In this document: positions 1 to 8,118 of the stretch, one piece after another
Layout of the letters: every line of letters begins with the position of its first letter
Position numbering within the stretch: position 1 is the stretch's first letter
Source of the DNA: a virus
Strand: one strand, 5' to 3'
IMG/VR virus record: IMGVR_UViG_3300012000_000013
Location: 1 to 64,000 of that record
Length of the DNA stretch: 64,000 nucleotides
The notes under the pieces: model-generated
Databases searched by the model: none
What the model was told of the DNA's origin: nothing
Seen by the model: the letters and a program-made list of their open reading frames with translations, nothing else
Position numbers and translations under genes: made by a program

Positions 1-1
1 A

Positions 2-61
2 AAGTCTGGTGTTGAAGATGAAGATTTGGATTATTTCAAATCCTTTGCTGAAACAAAGTAA
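2..61 (+). CDS. 3' end of an upstream gene (partial)
   Basis: Only the last 19 codons and a TAA are in the window. The peptide ends EDEDLDYFKSFAETK. It reads in phase from the first bases and is followed 22 bases later by a good terminator, which supports a real gene end. The acidic stretch with aromatic residues resembles the flexible C-terminal tails of phage single-stranded DNA-binding proteins such as gp32, but so little sequence cannot identify the gene. The gp32 idea is a guess. Confidence 0.5.
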   Translation, partial: KSGVEDEDLDYFKSFAETK

Positions 62-83
62 TAAAAAATCCCATGCAAGTCAA

Positions 84-105
84 CCCCGCTTCGGCGGGGT
101 TTTTT
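84..105 (+). terminator. Rho-independent terminator
   Basis: A 6-bp GC stem (CCCCGC/GCGGGG) closes a UUCG tetraloop and is followed by six T. It ends the plus-strand gene that stops at 61. It lies directly in front of the stop of the convergent minus-strand gene and may reduce read-through from both sides. Confidence 0.9.
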
Positions 106-106
106 A

Positions 107-2047
107 TTAGCTAACTGGTCGTAACAGGTATCTCATCATATCATTATCATAGGCAGCTACTTGAGTTCCACCACTACTTCCTGTTTGAGTGTTATTAGTT
201 ATTGTTTTATTATCAATCACTTGATTGTTTGTGCCAGATGGTCTGTTAGCAGCAGCTAATGCTGTTGACGCTGAACCAAGTTTAGCACCAGAAGAAGGAG
301 TTCCATACATATTTTCAGCAAAAACAGTTTGACCAACCTGTTTACCGCCACTAGCTTGAAGTTTATCTAACCAACCGGTATTAGTTCCAGCACCATATGC
401 TTTTCTATTTGCTGCTGTGAAAGCATCTAAATTTTTAGAAATTCCAGATAATGATGAAGCACCTTCAGCAATCATCGCTTGAGATTTTGCATCAGGCCCC
501 TGTTTGAACATTGAACTTGGACCAGGATTATTTGCTGTACCTGTTACTGCTTGAAATTGATTTTTCTCCATTAATGTGTCAATAATACTTCCGCCATTCT
601 TTCTAGTTCTATTCAATATAACTGCCATCACATTAGCATATTCATCTTTATTTCTACTAGATTCGGCATAAACTGCTCTCATCAACATATCATATTCGTC
701 TGGAGTGATTGGTCGACCCAAATATTCTTCAATTGCTTTTTGTGAATCTCCTGAACCACCAATCTTTGATGGCGAAGTGGAAGATGAACCACCAGATTGT
801 CTTGCACCCTCATTTAATGCACCCAACTTTCCAACAAATCCTGTTTGTTGATTTTGTGGTGTTGGTGAAGTTTCTTCCATTGTTCCTGTTGTTGTTTCTT
901 TTTCTCCACTATTACTAAATTCTTTCCACAACTCATATATTTCCCATGCTGTCCAAATAGAAAATCCTAATTGAACTGCAGCTGCTACCCAACCAACAAG
1001 AGGTATTGTTGCTAAAGCACCTGCTTGTGCCAATTTTAGGCCTACTTTACCCCATAGTTGAGGAGATTTTTTAGCAACATAAGCTAAAAATTTACCCCAT
1101 GTAGATTTTGGAGTAGATTTTGCTAATTGACCAACAGACATTGTTCTTGCTTCCATTACAGCAGACGATGTTGCTTTACCTGCGGTAATTAATTTTGAAC
1201 CTGCACTAATCGCACTAGCGCCAGCAAGAGCACCACCAACACCGGCGGCTGTATTGACAAGAGTATCTCCAATATTAGATTTTTCTCCGTCTGGTGTTTC
1301 TAAACCAGTTTCATTTGGAGTTTCAGCAAAAACACCAGACGCACCAAGTAATGCACCTAATCCTAGTATTTTTCCTATTTTTGTTCCAATTAAAAATCTA
1401 AGTATTTTGAAAATTGCACCACCAAAAGCAGAGGCTGCTAACGCAGCTGTTCCAAGAAATCCGGTTAGTGAAGTTAATGGTTTGAGTATAGCACCAAAAA
1501 CACTTCCTACAGCTCCAAGTATTCCCAATAGACCAAATCCATCACCTTCTTTTTTTTCTTTTTTTGGTTCAACTTTAGTTGGTGATGTGCTTCTAGTGTT
1601 TTTATTAAATGTTGCTTCATAAGCATTTTCTCTAAATTTTGCATTAGAAAAATAATTATCAGCTTTTGTTGATGGAGTTGCACCTTGCAATTTTACCATT
1701 TTAGCAATATTCTTTTGCATAATGTTCATTTGCTCGGCAATACGAGGCAAAGACATTGAATTCTTAGCTGCTATTTTACCATTAATACTAATTTCTTGTA
1801 AAACACTTGAAGAACCAGAAGAAATGGCTTCAGAAACATTTGATACTTTACTTGAGCGGTCTATTGCTGAATAACCTTTACCAAAAACTTTACGACCAAC
1901 AATTGATCCTAGCCCAGACCCTCCAAAAAGAATGTTTCTAACATCCATTTTTTCTCGGTTAGACTTATTCAAAGCGGAAGCTGTTCCGCCAATTAAACCT
2001 TTGGTTTTATATTCTTGTTGTAATATGTCAGCTAATCTACTTGCCAT
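107..2047 (-). CDS. Membrane-active tail protein with cell-wall hydrolase domain (candidate tape measure)
   Basis: 646 aa. Residues 1-165 are polar and helical. About 170-245 and 330-375 hold several Gly/Ala-rich hydrophobic helices (LLGILGAVGSVFGAIL, LGLGALLGASGVF, ATIPLVGWVAAAVQLGF). About 440-580 resembles the SleB/CwlJ-type cell-wall hydrolase family (GRPITPDEYDMLMRAVYAES, then NVMAVILNRTR and NQFQAV), with the usual early Glu in AVYAES. The C-terminus is Thr/Asn-rich. It lies 2 nt downstream of the gp26/gp51-like pair, the position of a tape measure after its frameshifted chaperones in lambda-type phages, and its length is close to T4 gp29 (590 aa). Membrane-inserting helices plus a muralytic domain fit a protein ejected into the envelope during infection. 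Seen: the domains and order. Inferred: the tape-measure role. Alternative: a separate virion-associated lysin. Confidence 0.6.
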   Translation of the reverse strand: MASRLADILQQEYKTKGLIGGTASALNKSNREKMDVRNILFGGSGLGSIVGRKVFGKGYSAIDRSSKVSNVSEAISSGSSSVLQEISINGKIAAKNSMSLPRIAEQMNIMQKNIAKMVKLQGATPSTKADNYFSNAKFRENAYEATFNKNTRSTSPTKVEPKKEKKEGDGFGLLGILGAVGSVFGAILKPLTSLTGFLGTAALAASAFGGAIFKILRFLIGTKIGKILGLGALLGASGVFAETPNETGLETPDGEKSNIGDTLVNTAAGVGGALAGASAISAGSKLITAGKATSSAVMEARTMSVGQLAKSTPKSTWGKFLAYVAKKSPQLWGKVGLKLAQAGALATIPLVGWVAAAVQLGFSIWTAWEIYELWKEFSNSGEKETTTGTMEETSPTPQNQQTGFVGKLGALNEGARQSGGSSSTSPSKIGGSGDSQKAIEEYLGRPITPDEYDMLMRAVYAESSRNKDEYANVMAVILNRTRKNGGSIIDTLMEKNQFQAVTGTANNPGPSSMFKQGPDAKSQAMIAEGASSLSGISKNLDAFTAANRKAYGAGTNTGWLDKLQASGGKQVGQTVFAENMYGTPSSGAKLGSASTALAAANRPSGTNNQVIDNKTITNNTQTGSSGGTQVAAYDNDMMRYLLRPVS

Positions 2048-2049
2048 TT

Positions 2050-2241
2050 TTAATGCCTTTGCATTTGTTTAATCTTCTCGTTTTCTTCTTCCAGATATCT
2101 CATTAGCATATTCACATAGATATCTCTTTCCCAAGGTAACATATTTTCCAATTCAGTCAAACTATACTTGTGATGTTGCATTAAAGCAAAGTTTGTTTGA
2201 TAATAGTTCGTCAGGTTTTCATAACCAAAACTTATACGAAA
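2050..2241 (-). CDS. 51: gp51-like reading frame, apparently expressed by -1 frameshift from gp26
   Basis: A 63-codon frame in the -1 phase of gp26 that overlaps the gp26 3' end and stops 2 nt before the next gene. The product (YENLTNYYQTNFALMQHHKY, then SLTELENMLPWERDIYVNML and a charged helical end) looks like the small baseplate-hub assembly protein found at the gp51 position in T4-like marine phages. The HHKYSLTELENM stretch also recalls the T-type tail chaperones. The first ATG (2181) has no ribosome site and would discard 20 codons of convincing coding sequence, and no GTG or TTG lies upstream. A slippery AAATTTT (2241-2247) falls exactly where the two frames can be joined. The fusion product would be about 305 aa. 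If translation instead starts at 2181 the product is 43 aa. Confidence 0.6.
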   Translation of the reverse strand, partial: FRISFGYENLTNYYQTNFALMQHHKYSLTELENMLPWERDIYVNMLMRYLEEENEKIKQMQRH

Positions 2242-2966
2242 AAATTTTGAATTCCTTCTACTTCAATTTTTTCTTCGTGGCCACATTTATTGCATTTAAA
2301 ATCTACATCTTTTCTTATCTTTGGCATCGTGTCAAAGAAATTTTTAATTTTTTCCAAATCTTTACTCTGCATGGATTCTATAAATTCAATTAAATCTTCC
2401 TCTTGAGAATCTTTTGCATAATAAATTTTATCGGCATCATACACATAATCAATACAATTTACTGTCATTTTAATAATTGAATCCGCTTCTGATACATCTT
2501 TAAATTTTTTAAGAGTTTCAAAATTTGGATATTTCATTACAATACCAAGTTTTTCAGTAATTTGAATTTTATTTGTATGTCCTTCTTGTTTTTCTGGATG
2601 AATATCTAAAACATTTAAATCAATTTGAACAACATTATTACATTTTTTTTCTTCTTTAGTTTCTTCATCCAAAACATCATTATTGCATTTATATTTTAGA
2701 TTCACCACTTCTCCTATTGACCTTGCACGAATATTTAAAAATAAATGTTCAATGTCAAATAAAGGTAAAGAATCTGCTTGAAACTCATCTAAAATACAAT
2801 TATTAAGAATCTGTTTAATTGTATCAACAATCGTAGTTAAATCTTCACCTTCATTAGCCATCAAAAAGAGTTTTTCTTCTTTTACTGTAAATGGTCTAAA
2901 TCGCAAGCTTTTGCCGGTGGACAATAACTTTACATTATAAATGGGCACATCAATTTTAGGTAACAT
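2232..2966 (-). CDS. 26: gp26-like baseplate hub assembly protein
   Basis: 244 aa, similar in kind to T4 gp26 (208 aa), a factor needed to build the baseplate hub. The N-terminus (MLPKIDVPIYNVKLLSTGKS, then FRPFTVKEEKLFLMA) is the typical opening of the family. Four cysteines (C94, C109, C225 and C228; KCNKCGHEEKI near the end) could form a split zinc ribbon. It lies downstream of the gp54-like gene with a GAGG ribosome site, and its 3' end carries the slippery site leading into the gp51-like frame. A short form with a rarer extended form is the logic of tail-tube chaperones such as lambda G/GT. The family assignment is fairly secure; the chaperone parallel is inference. Confidence 0.8.
   Translation of the reverse strand: MLPKIDVPIYNVKLLSTGKSLRFRPFTVKEEKLFLMANEGEDLTTIVDTIKQILNNCILDEFQADSLPLFDIEHLFLNIRARSIGEVVNLKYKCNNDVLDEETKEEKKCNNVVQIDLNVLDIHPEKQEGHTNKIQITEKLGIVMKYPNFETLKKFKDVSEADSIIKMTVNCIDYVYDADKIYYAKDSQEEDLIEFIESMQSKDLEKIKNFFDTMPKIRKDVDFKCNKCGHEEKIEVEGIQNFFV
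2241..2247 (-). promoter_or_regulatory. Candidate -1 programmed frameshift heptamer A AAT TTT
   Basis: In the gp26 frame the minus-strand codons are CAA AAT TTT TTC GTA TAA, giving the X XXY YYZ pattern A AAT TTT. A Shine-Dalgarno-like AGAAGGA lies 5 nt upstream of it, a typical bacterial stimulator, and weak hairpins (for example GGTT-ATGAA-AACC) lie downstream. Slipping by -1 enters the gp51-like frame directly. The motif is seen; its activity is inferred. Confidence 0.55.
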
Positions 2967-2982
2967 ATTAAATCCTCATAAA

Positions 2983-3753
2983 TTAAAAAATCTTTGCAAG
3001 CGTTTTTCCTATTGTATTGTTAATAGAATTTCCTGCTCTATCAAAAAAAGGCGCAGCTTTAACACCAAACAAAGCACTAGCGGCTGCAGCCAAATCATAA
3101 CTACCTTCGTATATAACTTTATATCGCTGATATGCAAACTGTACCGATAACCGATGAAAGTTATCTTCTGACCAATTTAATGGTTGTGCAGCCACACCAA
3201 TTGGAAAAGCATCAACCAATTCTACTGAGTAAATCTTTTTAATAAAATCATCATATTGAATAATTGTGATATTGCACATATAACGAGTTGAGTTTCCTTT
3301 TGGAAATCTCATATTGTTTGTGTCTGACGGATGGATTGCTTCTATCCAACGGTCAAACAGTTTTCTCTCATAGAAATCATTTGTGCAAATAAATCCTAAA
3401 TTAATATCATTGTATTGTGATTGATATGGCACTTTAAATGTGGGGCCGTAAATCTTAACATCCTGTGTTAATAATGTTCGACCGGGCAACTCAGCAGTTT
3501 CACATTGTAAAGCTAAGTAACGAGATAAAGAAGCATTGGTTGTTCTTGTTGCTGGATCCTGAGGTGCTGAAAAGATATCAGTTACAGATGATACAATATT
3601 ATTTGGTAAATTAATCAATTGTTCAAGAACTGAATTACCTACAAATGAATTGATATAACTTGGAATAGGAAGAATCACCTCAAACCTAGAAGGTTTTGCC
3701 GGGCCATCGTGTGCTTTAATGTTAGTTAAAAATAATTGTGGTGAAAAAGACAT
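2983..3753 (-). CDS. 54: gp54-like baseplate tail-tube initiator
   Basis: 256 aa. The body has the tail-tube-like pattern of gp19-fold proteins: RFEVILPIP near the start, ALQCETAELPGRTLL around residues 82-96, then KIYGPTFKVPYQSQYND and DFYERKLFDRWIEAIH, and a late VELVDAFPIGVAAQPLNWS strand. Compare gp19 in this window (CKTAQLPGTTVG, FERWLNGI). In T4, gp54 (320 aa) sits on gp48 and starts tube polymerisation. A Gly/Ala-rich helical tail follows residue 225. Its first codon overlaps the stop region of the upstream 192-aa gene, so the two are translationally coupled. It could instead be another tube-fold hub protein, but gp48 is accounted for elsewhere in the window. Confidence 0.65.
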   Translation of the reverse strand: MSFSPQLFLTNIKAHDGPAKPSRFEVILPIPSYINSFVGNSVLEQLINLPNNIVSSVTDIFSAPQDPATRTTNASLSRYLALQCETAELPGRTLLTQDVKIYGPTFKVPYQSQYNDINLGFICTNDFYERKLFDRWIEAIHPSDTNNMRFPKGNSTRYMCNITIIQYDDFIKKIYSVELVDAFPIGVAAQPLNWSEDNFHRLSVQFAYQRYKVIYEGSYDLAAAASALFGVKAAPFFDRAGNSINNTIGKTLAKIF

Positions 3754-4331
3754 TAGAATTTTTTCCTAGAATCTGCGTAAACTTTATTTTTTGTTGCGCC
3801 TATAAAATATTCATATGGAATTAAGGCAGCAATATCCCATTCTTCAGCAGGTATTTCTAAGAACCTACTGTCAACGTGTTTGTAAAGGTACCTCTTGATA
3901 CAAGGAGTACCTTCAAAAATTCTGGAGGCATTTTTAAGTGTGTGATACCTCAAACGAAACTTTGTGGTTTCATCGTAGTCATCATTATTTAAAAATACAC
4001 TCAATTTGTCTAAAAGGATAATCCGTTGCTTTGGGCTGATATAATGCAAATTCAGGCCTAGAAAACCGTCTGGGTAACGTTCAATTGGTATAACCAATGG
4101 GAACCTATCGTAATATGGCAACGAATCCTTTAACTTAGGGTCGTAAAAATAAAAATACATACAACCCAACATCGACCTATTTTTTATCTTATCACGGTCT
4201 TTCATTAACGCCGTGCGCTGAGGTGATAAATTCTTTACCTTAGCTTTTAACCACTCTCTAGCTGCATTGGTTCTTGGTTCTAAACCTTCTTCCGATAGCT
4301 GCTGAGTGATTCTTTCTAGTAAATAAGCCAT
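3753..4331 (-). CDS. Conserved T4-like virion-associated protein, function unknown
   Basis: 192 aa with no recognisable catalytic motif. The central part (GCMYFYFYDPKLKDSLPYYD, then RFPLVIPIERYPDGFLGLNL) has a pattern I recognise from uncharacterised structural proteins of T4-like environmental phages. The N-terminus is basic and helical. It lies between gp4 and the gp54-like gene, which points to head or tail completion. A perfect TATAAATA lies 4 nt before the ATG and no ribosome site is visible, so its late message may be leaderless. The family resemblance is from memory and the role is unknown. Confidence 0.65.
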   Translation of the reverse strand: MAYLLERITQQLSEEGLEPRTNAAREWLKAKVKNLSPQRTALMKDRDKIKNRSMLGCMYFYFYDPKLKDSLPYYDRFPLVIPIERYPDGFLGLNLHYISPKQRIILLDKLSVFLNNDDYDETTKFRLRYHTLKNASRIFEGTPCIKRYLYKHVDSRFLEIPAEEWDIAALIPYEYFIGATKNKVYADSRKKF

Positions 4332-4335
4332 ACTC

Positions 4336-4343
4336 TATTTATA
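4336..4343 (-). promoter_or_regulatory. Late promoter TATAAATA (minus strand)
   Basis: Exact T4 late-promoter octamer on the minus strand, followed by G and only 4 nt before the ATG at 4331. Transcription would be expected to begin at or next to the start codon. Confidence 0.7.
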
Positions 4344-4422
4344 CTCAAAAATAAAGTCCATTATTACCTGCTTTTTGGCAGCAAAACCTTATAAGTATCG
4401 GTGTTCCGCTTTAAAGATAAGG

Positions 4423-4869
4423 TTATAGTAATCCAAGCTCCTGTTCCGTTACCACGAGGAACTTCCACCCATGTTCCTGACAGAATATATCCGCAGCTCT
4501 CCATTTCTCCTGATTAACCGCATAGGTTGCCATCTCCTGTAAAAATCTCTTAGTTTTCCTTTTCTGAGTAGGCATCTTTGTCTGTGCCATTGGCTTTACC
4601 TCAATAATATAAGTCATTACCTTGCCGTCTTTCAACCTCATCTTGGCGATAAAATCTGGAAAGTAGCGGTGCATTTTATTGTCGATTGGAGACTTGTATG
4701 GTACTGCCAATTCTTCTGACGACCACCAGAGAACATTCGGATGTTCATCGAGCCATTTCATTACCCTACGTTCCCATGTTGACCGATAGACGATGTTATC
4801 CGCATCACCTTTATATTTGGTGGGGTGTCTTGGATTGAACCATCCTTTATAAGTTTTGCCAAATGTCAT
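4423..4869 (-). CDS. 4: gp4-like head completion nuclease
   Basis: 148 aa, matching T4 gp4 (150 aa), which acts on filled heads before tail joining. The sequence has a restriction-endonuclease-like core: YRSTWERRVMKWLDEHPNV (early conserved Glu in an S-x-x-E-R helix), then RYFPDFIAKM, then TYIIEVKP, giving the E...D...ExK catalytic set. The last third is basic and helical. It is the first gene of the minus-strand cluster and diverges from gp48. No clear minus-strand late octamer or ribosome site lies directly in front of it. The assignment rests on motif layout, length and synteny. Confidence 0.85.
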   Translation of the reverse strand: MTFGKTYKGWFNPRHPTKYKGDADNIVYRSTWERRVMKWLDEHPNVLWWSSEELAVPYKSPIDNKMHRYFPDFIAKMRLKDGKVMTYIIEVKPMAQTKMPTQKRKTKRFLQEMATYAVNQEKWRAADIFCQEHGWKFLVVTEQELGLL

Positions 4870-4876
4870 ATAAATA
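4869..4876 (+). promoter_or_regulatory. Late promoter TATAAATA before gp48
   Basis: Exact octamer overlapping the gp4 start codon and 26 nt before the gp48 ATG. An AGGA ribosome site lies in between, so this is a conventional late leader for the large plus-strand baseplate operon. Confidence 0.75.
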
Positions 4877-4902
4877 TGTAGTAAATCTCCATAGGATACT
4901 AA

Positions 4903-6171
4903 ATGGCACTTTTCAATCTCACCGACATTAGTTTTAAGGCTCCAGGTTCAGCAAAAGGACCCCTCGCTTCTCTAACTGAAAATTCAGAGTATGCGTCATC
5001 AACACTTCGTTTTCCTAGTGATGTTGGAAGTAGTGATAAAGCTCACTACATGGTTATTAATATAAATGAACAAAAGAAAACTCAGTTTTCTGGTACTGAA
5101 GCTTCAGAAAAACCATTTGTTATTCAAAATCGTATTGATAATCCAACTTTAAGACCAAATATAGGTGGTGTAAAAGAACTTTTAGGTTCAGCTTTATCAA
5201 GTGATCCTGGTAAAATAGTTCAAGAAAAATTTAGAAATGCAGGTAGTTCTCTTTTAGGAGCAATTTCTGGAACAGGAAGAGCTGGAGAAATCGTGTCTAG
5301 TTTATCATCTGGAGTTGGAGACCAAGCAATACAATACATTAAACAAATTGATTCAATTGGATTTACAAGAACAATTCGCAGAATTAAAAACACAATTGTT
5401 TTGTATATGCCTGACACTTTAATGTATTCACAAAGTCAAAGTTATTCACAAACAGACATTGGTGGAGGTCTTGTTTCTGGAATGATGTCCGCTGCTAGTT
5501 CATTAATGGAAACAAAAAGAAATAATCCTGGGGCTAATAGTGAACAATTAGCTAAAGAATATGGAAAAAATTTAGCACCATTTTTTGCCAGTGCTGCTTT
5601 AAATCAATCAGCTCTTGGCAAAACAATTTTTGCAGCTGCTACAGGCACAGTTGTTAATCCAATGATGGAAATACTTTATAGTTCTCCAACGCCTCGTAAT
5701 TTTCAATTTGATTTTCAATTTAACCCAAGAGATGAAAAAGAAGCAAAAGAAGTTCAAGACATTATTGATAGTGTTAGATTCTTTCAGGCACCAGAAATCG
5801 CTCCATCAAGTGGAGGTTTCTTTTTAATTCCTCCTGCTGAATTTGATATTAGTTTCTATTATAACGGACAAATTAATCCAAATATACCTCCAATTTCTAC
5901 TTGTGTATTGACGAATGTTAATGTCAATTATGCTCCAAGTGGTTTTTCTGCATATGAAGTTCCAAATCAAAAAGCTTCTATTGGTGGTACAGGTATGCCA
6001 GTTTCAATTATTATGCAATTGTCATTTATGGAAACTGAAATGGTCTATAAAAATAGTAATTTATTAAGAAGGCCTGTTGGAATTGGATCTTCAGCAACAC
6101 AAAGAAATGCAGATATCTCTGCAGCTTATAACACAGCCGAATTAGGTCAAGTTCAGTTCCGTCAAGAATAA
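4903..6171 (+). CDS. 48: gp48-like baseplate tail-tube cap
   Basis: 422 aa (T4 gp48 is 364 aa). gp48 caps the central baseplate hub and forms the platform on which the gp54 and gp19 tube grows. The C-terminal half is diagnostic: NFQFDFQFNPRDEKEAKEVQ, FFLIPPAEFDISFYY, ISTCVLTNVNVNYAPSGFSA and VSIIMQLSFMETEMV, a tube-like beta fold. Residues 100-250 are Gly/Ser/Ala-rich and helical with weak hydrophobic runs. It opens the plus-strand operon behind a late promoter, with AGGA 7 nt before ATG. gp53 follows after 11 nt. Confident by motif and position. Confidence 0.85.
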   Translation: MALFNLTDISFKAPGSAKGPLASLTENSEYASSTLRFPSDVGSSDKAHYMVININEQKKTQFSGTEASEKPFVIQNRIDNPTLRPNIGGVKELLGSALSSDPGKIVQEKFRNAGSSLLGAISGTGRAGEIVSSLSSGVGDQAIQYIKQIDSIGFTRTIRRIKNTIVLYMPDTLMYSQSQSYSQTDIGGGLVSGMMSAASSLMETKRNNPGANSEQLAKEYGKNLAPFFASAALNQSALGKTIFAAATGTVVNPMMEILYSSPTPRNFQFDFQFNPRDEKEAKEVQDIIDSVRFFQAPEIAPSSGGFFLIPPAEFDISFYYNGQINPNIPPISTCVLTNVNVNYAPSGFSAYEVPNQKASIGGTGMPVSIIMQLSFMETEMVYKNSNLLRRPVGIGSSATQRNADISAAYNTAELGQVQFRQE

Positions 6172-6182
6172 AAAAAACAATC

Positions 6183-6821
6183 ATGTCAAAATATTTTAAC
6201 TACTTTCCAAAAACTTTTTATAAGTTAAATCAAAATTCAAATGATGTTGATGCTGTTACAAATATAACAGCTCGTTTTGGATTTGAACAAGCTTTTAAAA
6301 ATAATTCTGCTGTTTATTATGAATATGATGTGCAGGATAGTGATACTCCAGAAATAATTGCAAACAAGTTTTATGGATCTCCAGAACGCCATTGGGCAGT
6401 TTTAATGATAAATGACATTGTGGATCCACAATTTGATTGGCCTCTTGACCAAAGAACAATCATTTCATACATAGATGAAAAATATTCGGCTAATGCGAGT
6501 GTTGGTCAATCTGGCAAAACTTGGGCTCAAGCAAACATTCACTCATATTATAAAGTTGAAACACGCACCACAAATTCAACTGGAACTGAATTGCAATCAA
6601 AACTTAAAATTGATGCGAATACATATGCTAATGTGGCAGCTACAACATCCAATCTAACATTAGATGACGGCAATTCAATTACAATTACCACAACTAAAGA
6701 AACCAAATCATATTATGATTATGAGGTTGAAGAAAATGAAGCTAAGAGAACCATTAAATTGTTAAAGCCAGAATTTGTTTCATCCATTGAAGAAGAACTT
6801 AAAATTATTTTTAATACATAA
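6183..6821 (+). CDS. 53: gp53-like baseplate wedge protein
   Basis: 212 aa (T4 gp53 is 196 aa). The N-terminal half is typical: SKYFNYFPKTFYKLN, then VYYEYDVQDSDTPEIIANKF and GSPERHWAVLMINDIVDPQFDW. This resembles a LysM-like module that clamps neighbouring wedges together around the hub. Residues 120-185 are a Thr/Asn-rich insertion that looks low in complexity. The last codon overlaps the gp27-like start (TAATG), so translation is coupled. High confidence from motif and synteny. Confidence 0.88.
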   Translation: MSKYFNYFPKTFYKLNQNSNDVDAVTNITARFGFEQAFKNNSAVYYEYDVQDSDTPEIIANKFYGSPERHWAVLMINDIVDPQFDWPLDQRTIISYIDEKYSANASVGQSGKTWAQANIHSYYKVETRTTNSTGTELQSKLKIDANTYANVAATTSNLTLDDGNSITITTTKETKSYYDYEVEENEAKRTIKLLKPEFVSSIEEELKIIFNT

Positions 6822-8116
6822 TGTCCATTGAAATAAATCAAACCTCACAATTTAAAATAAAAGATTTATCAATTATATCAAAGTTTGGTAAAATTGATAT
6901 AGGAGGAGTGTTTCAGGAATTAAACATTTTTGATACAATGTTAATGCCTTGTATGTCAGGCAATATTGTTATACATGATGCTATAGGTCTTTCTCAAAAA
7001 CTATACTTCGATGGAAGTGAAAGTATCAGTATTGATATCTCTAAAAGTGATGAGAGTTTGGCTGTAACAAACATGAAAAAAACTTTTAGAATTTATAAAC
7101 AATCCGACAGAAAAAATATAAATCAAACATCTGAGGAATATATTTTATATTTTGTTTCTGATGAATTTATATATTCTTTGCAACAAAAAATTAATCAATC
7201 TTTTACTGGTTCATATAGTTCTGCAGCTGAAAAAATATTAAAAAATTATTTAAAAGTTAAAACTCCAATTGTTGTTGAGCAATCTCAAGGCCTTCACGAT
7301 TTTATTATTCCTCTATTATCACCTTTTGATTCTCTTAATTGGTTAGCTACTCGTTCTTTAAACAGTAAAAATTTACCAAATTTTATATTTTTTCAAAACA
7401 AATATGCTTATAATTTTACTTCTTTAGATACAATTTTTTCAAATAAAGAAATTGCAAAAATTAATTTTAATCCAAAAAACACAGGCACTTCAGTAGAAAA
7501 CGATGAATTTTTTGGTGCAAGAGATGTGAGAATAATATCTCAATTTAATATAGCACAAAATATATTAGATGGAGCATATTCTGGAAAATTTATTGGTTTT
7601 GATGTTTTAACTAGAAATTTAAGCATAAATTTAATTCCTTTTAATAATGTTTATTCAAAAGGAAAACACTTAAACAAATATCCTAATGTTCCAGCTGCAA
7701 AAAATAGACAAAATTTAAATGTTGATGAGATGACGGATTCTAAAATTAATTTGTATCCATTCATGTCAACAAGAGTAAATAGTTCATATGTTAAAAAAAA
7801 TTACAATCGAAATGCAACCGTTATAGATGATACGGATAATTATGTGTTTCAAAGAGCTGCTTTGTTATCAAATCTAATTGCAACCAGGTTACAAATAACT
7901 TTGCCTGGTAATTTTTCTCTTTCATCAGGATTTAATGTGTATCTTAATTATCCAAAACGAGGAGTTTATGATAACCCATCTGAAGCTATGGATAAAACTT
8001 TACAAGGCAAATATTTAATTGTGGCCGCAAGACACATAATTAGATATGATAAACATGAAACTTTACTTGAAGTTGCTAGCGATTCAAGTAATCGTCCTTT
8101 AGTAACACAAGGATAA
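6821..8116 (+). CDS. 27: gp27-like baseplate hub protein
   Basis: 431 aa (T4 gp27 is 391 aa). gp27 forms the trimeric central hub that carries the gp5 spike. The sequence has a hub-type pattern: early KIDIGGVFQELNIFDTML and CMSGNIVIHDA, then SPFDSLNWLATRSLN followed by PNFIFFQNKYAYNFTSLD, and a late GNFSLSSGFNVYLNY. The next gene, 2 nt downstream, is the gp5 OB domain, as expected for gp27-gp5 partners. The region is strikingly rich in Lys, Asn and Ile codons. T4-like hub proteins are divergent, so the name rests partly on position. Confidence 0.75.
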   Translation: MSIEINQTSQFKIKDLSIISKFGKIDIGGVFQELNIFDTMLMPCMSGNIVIHDAIGLSQKLYFDGSESISIDISKSDESLAVTNMKKTFRIYKQSDRKNINQTSEEYILYFVSDEFIYSLQQKINQSFTGSYSSAAEKILKNYLKVKTPIVVEQSQGLHDFIIPLLSPFDSLNWLATRSLNSKNLPNFIFFQNKYAYNFTSLDTIFSNKEIAKINFNPKNTGTSVENDEFFGARDVRIISQFNIAQNILDGAYSGKFIGFDVLTRNLSINLIPFNNVYSKGKHLNKYPNVPAAKNRQNLNVDEMTDSKINLYPFMSTRVNSSYVKKNYNRNATVIDDTDNYVFQRAALLSNLIATRLQITLPGNFSLSSGFNVYLNYPKRGVYDNPSEAMDKTLQGKYLIVAARHIIRYDKHETLLEVASDSSNRPLVTQG

Positions 8117-8118
8117 AA

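Noticed and set aside
1254-1622. Plus-strand frame of 122 codons opposite the 646-aa protein
   Set aside because: Antisense shadow of Ala/Gly-rich hydrophobic helices, with no start signal or recognisable domain.
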